A stretch of DNA of 64,000 nucleotides from Nocardia acidivorans NBRC 108247. Its GTDB lineage: Bacteria > Actinomycetota > Actinomycetes > Mycobacteriales > Mycobacteriaceae. Under the pieces are notes generated by a model, which saw nothing but the letters and a program-made list of their open reading frames with translations, was not told the origin of the DNA and ran no database searches. The DNA lies in the NCBI RefSeq assembly GCF_001625085.1, contig NZ_BDAW01000002.1:88468-152467 (forward strand), in the 5' to 3' direction. The position numbers were made by a program, and so were the translations under genes. Below, one piece after another: positions 54,599 through 62,268 of the stretch (the first letter of the stretch is position 1; every line of letters begins with the position of its first letter).

Positions 54599-54907
54599 AT
54601 GGTCACATCGGGTGATCTGCCGGGACTGGATCTGCCGAAACTCGACTCGCACACCGAACTCGGTGCGCTCGGGGCCATCGAGCTACAACACCCCACCCAG
54701 GACATCGACGGCGACGGCCTACTCGACACCGTGACCACCAGCAGCGATAACGCCATGCACGTGTGGACGGATCTGGACCACGACGGTTACGCCGACCATG
54801 TCACCGTCGTGGACAGCGGGGGCGACTACTCCGCCTGGGAATTCCATCACCATCCGGACGGGTCCACCGAGTGGATTCGCACAGACGAAGGCCGCCTGGG
54901 CAAATAG
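54599..54907 (+). CDS. Small Asp/Gly-rich protein with calcium-loop-like motifs (possibly DUF6802)
   Basis: 102 residues. Two DxDxDG-type segments, DIDGDGLLDTV (~37) and DLDHDGYADHVTVVD (~58), resemble FG-GAP or EF-hand-like calcium loops; YSAWEFHHHPDGSTEW follows. No signal peptide or TM is seen. It resembles the DUF6802 proteins of mycobacteria (recalled, not searched). GCGGAGGAGC lies upstream. It precedes an EspC-like T7SS gene by 30 bp, so a joint transcript is likely. Confidence 0.7.
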   Translation: MVTSGDLPGLDLPKLDSHTELGALGAIELQHPTQDIDGDGLLDTVTTSSDNAMHVWTDLDHDGYADHVTVVDSGGDYSAWEFHHHPDGSTEWIRTDEGRLGK

Positions 54908-54937
54908 CCGAACCAGGGGTTTCGACGAGGGGGGACG

Positions 54938-55258
54938 ATGCCTGGATTCGACGTGCTCGGCGTAGACCTCGACGCCCTGCACAACACCATCGGCACACTG
55001 CGCACCTGCGCCGACTCATTGCGGCAGCAGTCCGACCGCATTACCGAACAGTCCTTCGGGACCGGTCGGGCGGATGCGGGCCGCGACTATTCGGCGCAGG
55101 GCGCGGCCATCCACGCCGGGCTCGAGCGCATTGCCGCCTGCCTGCGGCACTGGAGTGTTGCCACAGCGGCCACCGCCGACGTATTCGACCGTGCCGCAAC
55201 CGAATACGAACGCCTGGATCGTGAACGCGCCGACCGGCTCACGGCGGTGCACCCGTGA
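54938..55258 (+). CDS. EspC-like (ESX-secretion-target family) protein
   Basis: 106 residues, all-alpha: LDALHNTIGTLRTCADSLRQ, AGRDYSAQGAAIHAGLERIA, and VATAATADVFDRAATEYERL, then DRERADRLTAV. Length and helix pattern fit the EspC/DUF2580 family of T7SS targets; the VFDRAATEYERLDRE end is a possible YxxxD/E-type export signal. It overlaps the next gene by 4 bp, so the two products are probably made together as partners. Confidence 0.72.
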   Translation: MPGFDVLGVDLDALHNTIGTLRTCADSLRQQSDRITEQSFGTGRADAGRDYSAQGAAIHAGLERIAACLRHWSVATAATADVFDRAATEYERLDRERADRLTAVHP

Positions 55259-57288
55259 CCTTCGACTCGGCGGGCAAATCGATCGACCAGATCCTGGACT
55301 ACGGTGCGCCCGGACTGGAGTACTGGGAACATTTCCTGCCGCTGTACGCCAGGGCATTCAGCGTGCACCGCGATGCCGACCTCTCGGCACTGCAAGCCGC
55401 CTACGACGAGCAGCGCGGCGCGGACCTGGCCGGACTCGCCACCGCGCGAGCGGAATTGGGTCGTGCGCTCGCCGAAGCCGAATCCCAGTGGACGGCCCTG
55501 CACGCGGCCGCCCAATCCCTGCCCACCCTCTGGACAGGCGGCACCGGAGGCGAAGCCCAGTCCCTGCTCATCACCCAACTGCGCCGCGCCAGAGCGGATC
55601 TCGACGCGGCTCAGTCCGCCGCCACCGCCCTCGCCGACCTGATCGACCCGCTGCACGCCGCCGCCCTCGCCAAGGCCGAACAAACCCTCGCCCTGGTCGA
55701 GAAAACCCCTGGCGGCGCAAGAGAACTCGTCATCGACGGCAAATCTCCCGCCGACATCGACGCTCTCCTCGGTCCCGACCCCGACGCGGACCGCGATCAC
55801 CCCGCCGCCTGGCTCGCCACCACCTTCAAACCCGAAATCGAACACGCCCTCGACACTTTCAAATCCGCCTGCGCGGCGGCCGACATCGCCTTCGAATCCC
55901 GCTACGCCACCGCGACGAAAGCCCTCGACCAAGTCCTGGCCCTGCCGTACCCTCACCCGGCCCCGCTTCCCCTTCCCCATTTCACCACCGACCCCACACC
56001 CGACCCGGAGTCGATTCCCGCACAGCCACACCGCAACCCACCCGGCATCGACACCGGCGACACGACAGCTCCCGCCGCACCCGCCCAGCAGTACCCACCG
56101 TCGCGGTCCCGCGCCCAATCGCTGCCGGACCCCACCGCGGAGGCCGCGAGCCAACCACAGCAGCCGTTCACCGACCCACCCTGCACCACATCACCCCAGT
56201 CCGTCCCCGCCGCAGGGGACGCGGCAGCAACCCAACCCCGGCCCGTCCCCGCCACTGTGGACGCGGCACCAGCCCAACCCCAGCCGGTCCCCGCCACCTC
56301 ACCCGATGCGGCCACGCCCGGCCAGTCGCCGGTCTCCACCCCACCTTCCGGCGCGGCGGCTGCCCCCCGCCAGTCCAACCCGGCAACACCCACCGAGGCC
56401 ACCACCACGAACCCGGCCCCATCCCCGAATGCGACCGGCCGAGGCTCCCAATCCGATTCGACCACCAACCCCCTCTCCGCCCTGACCGACCTCCTCAAAT
56501 CCCTCCTCTCATCCCTCGACCTCTCCAGCCTGACCGACCTCCTCCACCCCTGCACTGATCCGAACGGCCCCACAAACCCGGATACCTCGGCCGACCCTGC
56601 TCATCCCCGGCCGGACCCTTCGGCCGACAAGGGCGCATCGGCGCAACCCGCTGCGCCACAATCGGATCCCAACCCTGGCGAACCCACCCCGCCGAATGGC
56701 GCGACTCCCGAAGGATCCCACCCCTGCTCACCCGGTGGCTCCACCCCGCCTGACACCGACCAGCACCCACCGGACGTCTGTTCCCCCACGCCTCCCACCG
56801 ACGGTCGAGAGCTCAACCAGCAGTGCCCACCGCCACCCGGTTGCTCAACTCCACCGGGCGCGAATAGTGAAGTCCCACAAAATGGATGCCCGCCCGCCCC
56901 CGGTGATGGCGCGCAGTCGCCCGACCCCGGTCCCCGGCCGCCAACCCACCAATGTGCACCGCCGCCGCAATGCCCGACCCCGCCCGATGACAGTTCACCG
57001 CTGCCAGGGGAACAGTCGACCGCGCCAGGCAATGGTCTCTCGCCCGATAGCGCCGGTCTCCCACCGGACAGTGCCGGTCCCCCGCCCGACGAGGCCGTTC
57101 CACCGGCCGACGACGGTGGTACCGCACCCGGTGGTGATCAGATCTCACCGGGCAAAGCCGCCCCGCCGCCGCCGGAAGGTCCTGCGCCGCAAGCCGATCC
57201 ACCCCTCGGCAATCATGACGACGCCTCCGTCGAAATCCCCGACGCCGGAGTCGAAATCCCGGATATCCCGCCCGCAGCGGTCGAATGA
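55255..57288 (+). CDS. Large Pro-rich protein with N-terminal WXG-type helical domain, putative T7SS substrate
   Basis: 677 residues. The N-terminal ~225 residues are helical, with LWTGGTGGEAQSLLITQL (W93-x-G) resembling the WXG turn of EspB/PPE-like substrates. From ~240 to the end it is Pro/Ala/Thr/Ser-rich and disordered, with a Leu-rich segment LTDLLKSLLSSLDLSSLTDL and repeated Pro-flanked Cys pairs (QQCPPPPGC, QCAPPPQC). It has no Sec signal peptide, so export through T7SS with the overlapping EspC-like protein is plausible. The function after export is unknown. It starts with GTG. Confidence 0.65.
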   Translation: MTFDSAGKSIDQILDYGAPGLEYWEHFLPLYARAFSVHRDADLSALQAAYDEQRGADLAGLATARAELGRALAEAESQWTALHAAAQSLPTLWTGGTGGEAQSLLITQLRRARADLDAAQSAATALADLIDPLHAAALAKAEQTLALVEKTPGGARELVIDGKSPADIDALLGPDPDADRDHPAAWLATTFKPEIEHALDTFKSACAAADIAFESRYATATKALDQVLALPYPHPAPLPLPHFTTDPTPDPESIPAQPHRNPPGIDTGDTTAPAAPAQQYPPSRSRAQSLPDPTAEAASQPQQPFTDPPCTTSPQSVPAAGDAAATQPRPVPATVDAAPAQPQPVPATSPDAATPGQSPVSTPPSGAAAAPRQSNPATPTEATTTNPAPSPNATGRGSQSDSTTNPLSALTDLLKSLLSSLDLSSLTDLLHPCTDPNGPTNPDTSADPAHPRPDPSADKGASAQPAAPQSDPNPGEPTPPNGATPEGSHPCSPGGSTPPDTDQHPPDVCSPTPPTDGRELNQQCPPPPGCSTPPGANSEVPQNGCPPAPGDGAQSPDPGPRPPTHQCAPPPQCPTPPDDSSPLPGEQSTAPGNGLSPDSAGLPPDSAGPPPDEAVPPADDGGTAPGGDQISPGKAAPPPPEGPAPQADPPLGNHDDASVEIPDAGVEIPDIPPAAVE

Positions 57289-57352
57289 CCGGCGATTCGC
57301 GTAGCGGTCGCGGCGGGTACCGGGTCGACCGGTTGGTGTCCGGGCGGGGAGG

Positions 57353-58216
57353 TTACTTCCGGAGGGCTTGGACGAGTTGGAGGATGGGGAGTTTTTGGGG
57401 CTCGGCGGGTTCTTCCTCGATGGCTTCGGGGTCGACGATTTCGGTGTGGGGGATGAGGGCTTCGGGGTCGGCGAAGGGTTTGTACTTCTTGTCGCCGAGG
57501 AGGGTGTAGTTGAGGAAGCCGACCAGGAGGGCTCGGGTGAGGCGTTCGGTTCTGGCTTCGTGCTTGCCCGCGCCGAGGGCGGCCAGGGCGCGGCGGCCCT
57601 CGACCATGCCGTTGTGGGTGGCCTTGTCGACCGAGCGGAAAGTGGCGGGGCCGCCCCAAGCCACGGCCAGGGGGATGGCATTGGAGCTGACCGAATCGAG
57701 GTCGGTGGCGCCGGCCAGGATCAGTGCGGGGGTGTCGATTCCGGGGGCCAGGGCCTCGCCCGAGGGGGCGGTGGGGGAGGGGTAGAGCGCCGCGACGGCC
57801 GCCACCTCACGCTGTGAGGCGGCGATGATCGCCGCGCCCGCGCCCATGCCGTGCCCGGCCAGCGCCAGCTTGTCCGGATGCACGCTGATATTGCCCGAAC
57901 CCAGTCGCACCCCGGTGCAGATGTCCAGGGTGGTCAGCAGATCCGTCGCCAGGTTCAGATGCGAAGGGATCGGCCCGCGTTCGGTATCCGGCGCCGCCGC
58001 CACATAACCCCACGAGGCCACATGCTCGAGCAGTCGCCGGTAGTTCGCCGCACCGGCCAACCAGCCGTGACCGAACGCCACCGCGGGTAGGTTCAGGCCC
58101 TTCTCGGGCGTGTAGACCACGCCCGGCTGCCCGGCTATGCCGAGGTTGCCGCGCAGCACCGAATGCGGGCCGCGGGCGGTCAAACTGCTCAGGAGCGATT
58201 TCACAGACGCCGACAC
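57353..58216 (-). CDS. Alpha/beta-hydrolase-fold protein with Gly at the nucleophile position
   Basis: 287 residues. The fold is recognisable: VAFGHGWLAGAANYR oxyanion region, nucleophile elbow LALAGHGMGAGAAIIAAS, LILAGATDLDSVS with the acid Asp and KATHNGMVEGRR with His. The elbow usually reads GHSMG; residue 123 is Gly (codon 57848-57850 on the plus strand as GCC), so the Ser nucleophile is absent while Asp and His remain. It is related to dienelactone hydrolase/PET-hydrolase-like proteins. Either non-hydrolytic or using another mechanism. GTG start; divergent from glmS. Confidence 0.8.
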   Translation of the reverse strand: MSASVKSLLSSLTARGPHSVLRGNLGIAGQPGVVYTPEKGLNLPAVAFGHGWLAGAANYRRLLEHVASWGYVAAAPDTERGPIPSHLNLATDLLTTLDICTGVRLGSGNISVHPDKLALAGHGMGAGAAIIAASQREVAAVAALYPSPTAPSGEALAPGIDTPALILAGATDLDSVSSNAIPLAVAWGGPATFRSVDKATHNGMVEGRRALAALGAGKHEARTERLTRALLVGFLNYTLLGDKKYKPFADPEALIPHTEIVDPEAIEEEPAEPQKLPILQLVQALRK

Positions 58217-58317
58217 GACAGTGAACTTATCCGATCGCCGCGTGCTTGGGGCGTTTCGCCCGGTCCAGCGCGCATCCGGATTCGCGGACCGCTCCGCTCT
58301 CGGTAGGCTGGTGCCCC

Positions 58318-60186
58318 ATGTGCGGAATCGTGGGGTACGTCGGGTACAGGGATGCCCTCGGCGTGGTGGTTGACGCGTTGCGCCGCATGGAATATCGCGG
58401 CTACGACTCCGCCGGAGTCGCCATTCTCGACGGTGCGGGCGGGCTCGCCGTCGAACGCAAGGCGGGACGCCTGGCCAATCTGGAGGCCGAATTCGCCGCC
58501 ACCGGAATCGACCGCTTCACCGGCGCCACCGGGATGGGCCACACCCGCTGGGCCACGCACGGCGCGCCCACCGATCGCAATGCGCACCCGCACCGGGATG
58601 CGAGCGAACGGGTCGCGGTGGTGCACAACGGCATTATCGAGAACTTCGCGCCACTGCGCCGCGAACTCGAGGACGCCGGAGTCGAACTCGGCAGCGATAC
58701 CGATACCGAGGTCACCGTGCACCTGGTGGCGCGGGCCTACGCCGCCGGTCCGACCGCCGGGGATTTCATCGGCTCCGCGCTCGCGGTGGTGCGCCGCCTC
58801 GAAGGCGCGTTCACCCTGGTTTTCGCGCACGCCGACCATCCGGGCACCATCATCGCCGCACGCCGCAACACCCCGCTCGTGATCGGCGTCGGTCAGGGCG
58901 AGATGTTCATCGCCTCCGATGTCACCGCCTTCATCGAACACACCCGGGAAGCCGTTGAGCTCGGCCAGGATCAGGCCGTGGTCATCACCGCCAATACGTA
59001 CGCGGTCACCGATTTCGACGGCAATACCGAAGGCGTGCGGACCCGCCCCTTCACCATCGACTGGGATCTGGCCGCCGCCGAGAAGGGCGGCCACGACTAC
59101 TTCATGCTCAAGGAGATCGAGGAGCAGCCCGCCGGAGTCGCCGACACGCTGATCGGACATTTTCAAGACGGCCGCATCGTGCTGGACGAACAGCGCCTCA
59201 CCGATCAGGAACTGCGCGAATTCGACAAGGTGTTCGTGGTCGCCTGCGGCAGTTCGTACCATGCGGGGCTGCTCGCCAAATACGCCATCGAGCACTGGAC
59301 CCGGCTGCCCGTCGAGGTCGAGCTGGCCAGCGAATTCCGTTATCGCGACCCGGTTCTGGACCGCTCCACCTTGGTCGTGGCCATCTCACAGTCCGGTGAA
59401 ACCGCCGACACGCTCGAAGCCGTGCGACACGCCAAGGATCAGAAGGCGCGCGTGCTGGCCATCTGCAATACCAATGGCGCGCAGATTCCCCGCGAATCCG
59501 ATGCCGTGCTCTACACCCGCACCGGACCGGAGATCGGCGTTGCCTCCACCAAGGCATTCCTGGCGCAGATCACCGCCAACTACCTGGTCGGTCTCGCCCT
59601 CGCGCAGGCGCGCGGCACCAAATATCCGGACGAGGTCGCGCGCGAATTCGCCGAACTCGAGAACATGCCGAAACTCGTTTCCCGCGTACTGGAGTCGGGC
59701 GATCGGGTGCGCGCGCTCGCCCGCGAACTCGCCCACGTCTCCACCGTGCTGTTCCTTGGGCGGCACGTCGGTTACCCCGTCGCTCTCGAAGGCGCTTTGA
59801 AGCTCAAGGAATTGGCGTACATCCACGCCGAGGGCTTCGCCGCCGGTGAACTCAAGCACGGACCGATCGCCCTCATCGAGGAGGGCCTGCCCGTGTTCGT
59901 GGTCATGCCCTCGCCGAAGAGCCGCGCGGTCCTGCATTCCAAGCTGCTCAGCAATATCCGGGAGATCCAAGCCCGCGGCGCCCGCACCATCGTGATCGCC
60001 GAGGAGGGTGACGACACCGTCCGCCCATTCGCCGACCATCTGATCGAAATCCCCGCCGCCCCAACGCTTTTCCAGCCTCTGCTGGCAACGGTCCCGCTGC
60101 AGATCTTCGCCGCCGAAGTCGCCCAGGCCCGCGGCTACGACGTCGACAAACCCCGCAACCTCGCCAAGTCCGTGACCGTCGAGTAG
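58318..60186 (+). CDS. glmS: Glutamine-fructose-6-phosphate aminotransferase
   Basis: 622 residues. It makes glucosamine-6-phosphate, the first step to UDP-GlcNAc. MCGIVGYVGYRDALGVVV exposes the catalytic Cys after Met removal; YRGYDSAGVA, GHTRWATHGAPTDRNAHPH and VVHNGIIENF complete the glutaminase domain. Two SIS domains follow (VACGSSYHAGLLAKY, ISQSGETADTLEA, LKLKELAYIHAEGFAAGELKHG), ending NLAKSVTVE. All catalytic motifs are intact. No glmS ribozyme motif was recognised upstream. Confidence 0.98.
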   Translation: MCGIVGYVGYRDALGVVVDALRRMEYRGYDSAGVAILDGAGGLAVERKAGRLANLEAEFAATGIDRFTGATGMGHTRWATHGAPTDRNAHPHRDASERVAVVHNGIIENFAPLRRELEDAGVELGSDTDTEVTVHLVARAYAAGPTAGDFIGSALAVVRRLEGAFTLVFAHADHPGTIIAARRNTPLVIGVGQGEMFIASDVTAFIEHTREAVELGQDQAVVITANTYAVTDFDGNTEGVRTRPFTIDWDLAAAEKGGHDYFMLKEIEEQPAGVADTLIGHFQDGRIVLDEQRLTDQELREFDKVFVVACGSSYHAGLLAKYAIEHWTRLPVEVELASEFRYRDPVLDRSTLVVAISQSGETADTLEAVRHAKDQKARVLAICNTNGAQIPRESDAVLYTRTGPEIGVASTKAFLAQITANYLVGLALAQARGTKYPDEVAREFAELENMPKLVSRVLESGDRVRALARELAHVSTVLFLGRHVGYPVALEGALKLKELAYIHAEGFAAGELKHGPIALIEEGLPVFVVMPSPKSRAVLHSKLLSNIREIQARGARTIVIAEEGDDTVRPFADHLIEIPAAPTLFQPLLATVPLQIFAAEVAQARGYDVDKPRNLAKSVTVE

Positions 60187-60191
60187 CGCCG

Positions 60192-60614
60192 CTATTCGAC
60201 GGTGACGGTGCCCTTCATATCCGGGTGCAGCGGGCACAGGTAGCGGTAGGTGCCCGGGGTGGTGAAGGTGAAGCTCCACTCGCCCTTGTGGATGATCGGG
60301 CTGTTGATGCCGAGGGCGATATCGCCGATGCCCTGCACCGCATGGGGGGCCTTGTCGGAGAATTTCCACGTCACCTTGTCGCCAGCTTTGACGGTGATGA
60401 CGGCGGGGGAGAACTTCATATCCGCGACCTCGACGGTCACATCGGCGGGCTGCCGCGGACCGGACGGGACGGCGGCCGAAGTGGCGGCGGCGACGGTGGT
60501 GGTCGGCGCGGCCGACTTCGGGGAATCCGAACCGCACCCGCCGACGACCAGAGCCCCCGCGGCAACGGTCACCAGGAGCAGGGCACGGGCGGACGGCAGG
60601 CGGCGGATAGGCAT
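60192..60614 (-). CDS. Cupredoxin-domain lipoprotein
   Basis: About 140 residues. Lipobox VGGC (LLLVTVAAGALVVGGCGSDS), Ala/Thr linker, then a plastocyanin-like domain: DMKFSPAVITVKAGDKVTWK, KAPHAV with the first His ligand, and YRYLCPLHPDMKGTVTV with Cys, His and Met, a complete type-1 copper site. It probably carries electrons or copper at the outer membrane face. An upstream alternative start adds 8 residues. Convergent with glmS across 5 bp. Confidence 0.9.
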   Translation of the reverse strand: MPIRRLPSARALLLVTVAAGALVVGGCGSDSPKSAAPTTTVAAATSAAVPSGPRQPADVTVEVADMKFSPAVITVKAGDKVTWKFSDKAPHAVQGIGDIALGINSPIIHKGEWSFTFTTPGTYRYLCPLHPDMKGTVTVE

Positions 60615-60728
60615 GGCAGCCAGCGTAACCCCCACCATTTGCGGACAATTCGCAGGTGGTCACCCGCGCGATATCCACGCCGCCCGGTGCGTGCTCGATG
60701 CCGATTCAGTCCGCAGTGCCGCGATCTA

Positions 60729-61915
60729 GTGCCTCGTCCAGAAAGGTTGCTTCGGTAACCGGGTGTCGGTTTGCTCGTGGGCCCGCAGGCGGCGAAGCTG
60801 CCGGTGGAGGTGATGCCGGTGGCCCGAAAACCGGAAGTGTTCGTGCGAGCGGTGACCCCGGAAGAGGGGCGACGGTTGCAGAAGATCACGAAGACGAGCA
60901 AGCAACCGGTCAGGATGCGGCGCGCGATCGTGGTGATGTGCTCGGCGCAGCATCAACCGGTCCCAGCGATCGCCCGGCTGATGCACGTATCGGAAGCTTA
61001 TGTGCGGCAAGTGATTCACGAGTTCAACGAGCGGGGGTTCGAGGCGTTGGACCCAAAATGGAGCGGGGGCAGGCCGAGGAAAGTCGATCGGGCGACGCGT
61101 GAACGCATCGCTTGCATCGCCCGGTGCTGTCCCCGCGACCTGGGTTGGCCGTTCTCGATGTGGAGTCTGTCGAAACTGCGGGAAGTATTGCAGCTCAACA
61201 AGATCGCCGAGATCAGTCGTGAGACCCTGCGCAAGATCCTGAAGGCCGAGGGTGTGTCATGGCAGGCGGTCAAGACCTGGAAGGCCGGGCTCGACCCGGA
61301 ATTCACCGCGAAAATGAACCGCATTCTCGATCTCTACGACCACCCGCCCGCTGAGGGGCGGGTGCTCTGCGTGGACGAGTTCGGGCCGTTGAACCTGCAA
61401 CCCCGTGCCGGCCGGGGCTGGTTCCCGCAGCGGAAACCGAAACGGGTGCGGGCGACCTACCACCGCACCCAGGGTGTTCGCCACCTGCTCGGCGCCCTGG
61501 ACCTGGCCACCGGCAAGATTCACTACCGGATCCGAGATCGTAAGCGGTGGATGGAGTTTCTGGGGTTGTTGAAATCGCTGCGGGCCCGCTGGCCTGGCGA
61601 GAAGCTTTACATCGTTGCCGACAACTTCTCTCCGCACAAGCGGGGCGAGGTCCGCGAGTGTGCCGCGGCCAACGACGTGGAACTGGTGTTCCTGCCCACC
61701 TATTCGTCGTGGCTGAACTGGATCGAGTCCGAGTTCGCCGCGCTGCGCTACTTCGCGTTGAACGGCACCGATCACCGCAGCCACAACGAACAAGACGCCG
61801 CGATCGGCGCCTACATCCGCTGGCACAACCAACACGCGAAACCCAAGCGAGAGTTCGCAGTGAACTCCAAGATCCGCCTGCCCGATTACCTACCGAAGGT
61901 TGCTTGACGAGGCAC
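60729..61915 (+). mobile_element. IS630-family insertion sequence, complete
   Basis: A 1187-bp element bounded by perfect 10-bp inverted ends GTGCCTCGTC (60729) and GACGAGGCAC (61906-61915), each abutted by TA (60727-60728 and 61916-61917), the target duplicated by IS630/Tc1-type elements. Weaker inward similarity (AGGTTGCTTCGG against CCGAAGGTTGCTT) extends the ends to ~25 bp. It encloses one intact transposase gene. Inserted between the cupredoxin lipoprotein gene and nnr; no gene is visibly broken. Confidence 0.9.
60813..61907 (+). CDS. IS630-family transposase
   Basis: About 364 residues. N-terminal HTH (MRRAIVVMCSAQHQPVPAIA, SEAYVRQVIHEFNERGF, then GRPRKVDRATRERI) and DDE catalytic core: VLCVDEFGPLNLQPRAGRG, IVADNFSPHKRGEVREC, and SSWLNWIESEFAALRYFAL with the final Glu. 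Continuous frame, so probably active. The ATG after GGTGGAGG is chosen; in-frame TTG/GTG starts exist upstream. Confidence 0.93.
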   Translation: MPVARKPEVFVRAVTPEEGRRLQKITKTSKQPVRMRRAIVVMCSAQHQPVPAIARLMHVSEAYVRQVIHEFNERGFEALDPKWSGGRPRKVDRATRERIACIARCCPRDLGWPFSMWSLSKLREVLQLNKIAEISRETLRKILKAEGVSWQAVKTWKAGLDPEFTAKMNRILDLYDHPPAEGRVLCVDEFGPLNLQPRAGRGWFPQRKPKRVRATYHRTQGVRHLLGALDLATGKIHYRIRDRKRWMEFLGLLKSLRARWPGEKLYIVADNFSPHKRGEVRECAAANDVELVFLPTYSSWLNWIESEFAALRYFALNGTDHRSHNEQDAAIGAYIRWHNQHAKPKREFAVNSKIRLPDYLPKVA

Positions 61916-61928
61916 TAGCCGGGTGGAT

Positions 61929-61949
61929 CCCGGCCAAAAGCATGCCGGG
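61929..61949. repeat. Second copy of the CCCGGC...GCCGGG dispersed hairpin
   Basis: CCCGGC-CAAAAGCAT-GCCGGG, identical over its 21 bp to the copy at 27622-27642, begins 11 bp after the target TA of the IS element. The preceding context also matches (GTGGATCCCGG against TGTGGACCCGG). Suggests a dispersed family in this genome. Confidence 0.75.
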
Positions 61950-62135
61950 ATGGCAGGGCGTACATGCCCGGGATGACGGGGCACGTGCTCGGGATGGCGG
62001 GGGCACGTGCTCGGGATGCGGGGGGTACATGCTCGGGATGCGGGGCGCACATGCTCGGGACGGCGGGGGGCACATGCTCGAGATGGCGGGCCGCACACGC
62101 TCGAGATGGCGGGGGCACATGCCGGGACGACGGAG
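61939..62135. repeat. Degenerate GC-rich tandem array (~22-26 bp units)
   Basis: About eight imperfect units of the form GCACATGCTCGGGATGGCGGG (variants CATGCCGGGATGAC, CACGCTCGAGATGGC) run head to tail from the hairpin repeat. Unit length varies, there are no unique spacers, and both strands show only low-complexity open frames. The array fills most of the 350-bp gap before nnr. It looks like expansion of the dispersed GCATGCCGGGATGACGGG motif also seen after eccB. Confidence 0.75.
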
Positions 62136-62268
62136 GCGAAGATTTTATGGCGGGTCGTGCGGGCGTCGGGGGGCTGCGATTGTGGGGCGTAGTCTGCATT
62201 GGTCGTAGACAGGTGGGGTGTGGCCCCTTGCAAGACCCTCGAGAAGTCGCTGTCGCGGGAGGCTGAGC

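Noticed and set aside
58217..58317. glmS ribozyme upstream of glmS
   Set aside because: The 101-bp gap to the divergent hydrolase gene is too short for the ribozyme and shows none of its conserved core; the element is known from Firmicutes.
61939..62135. CRISPR array
   Set aside because: Units are degenerate and contiguous with no unique spacers, and no cas gene is in the window.
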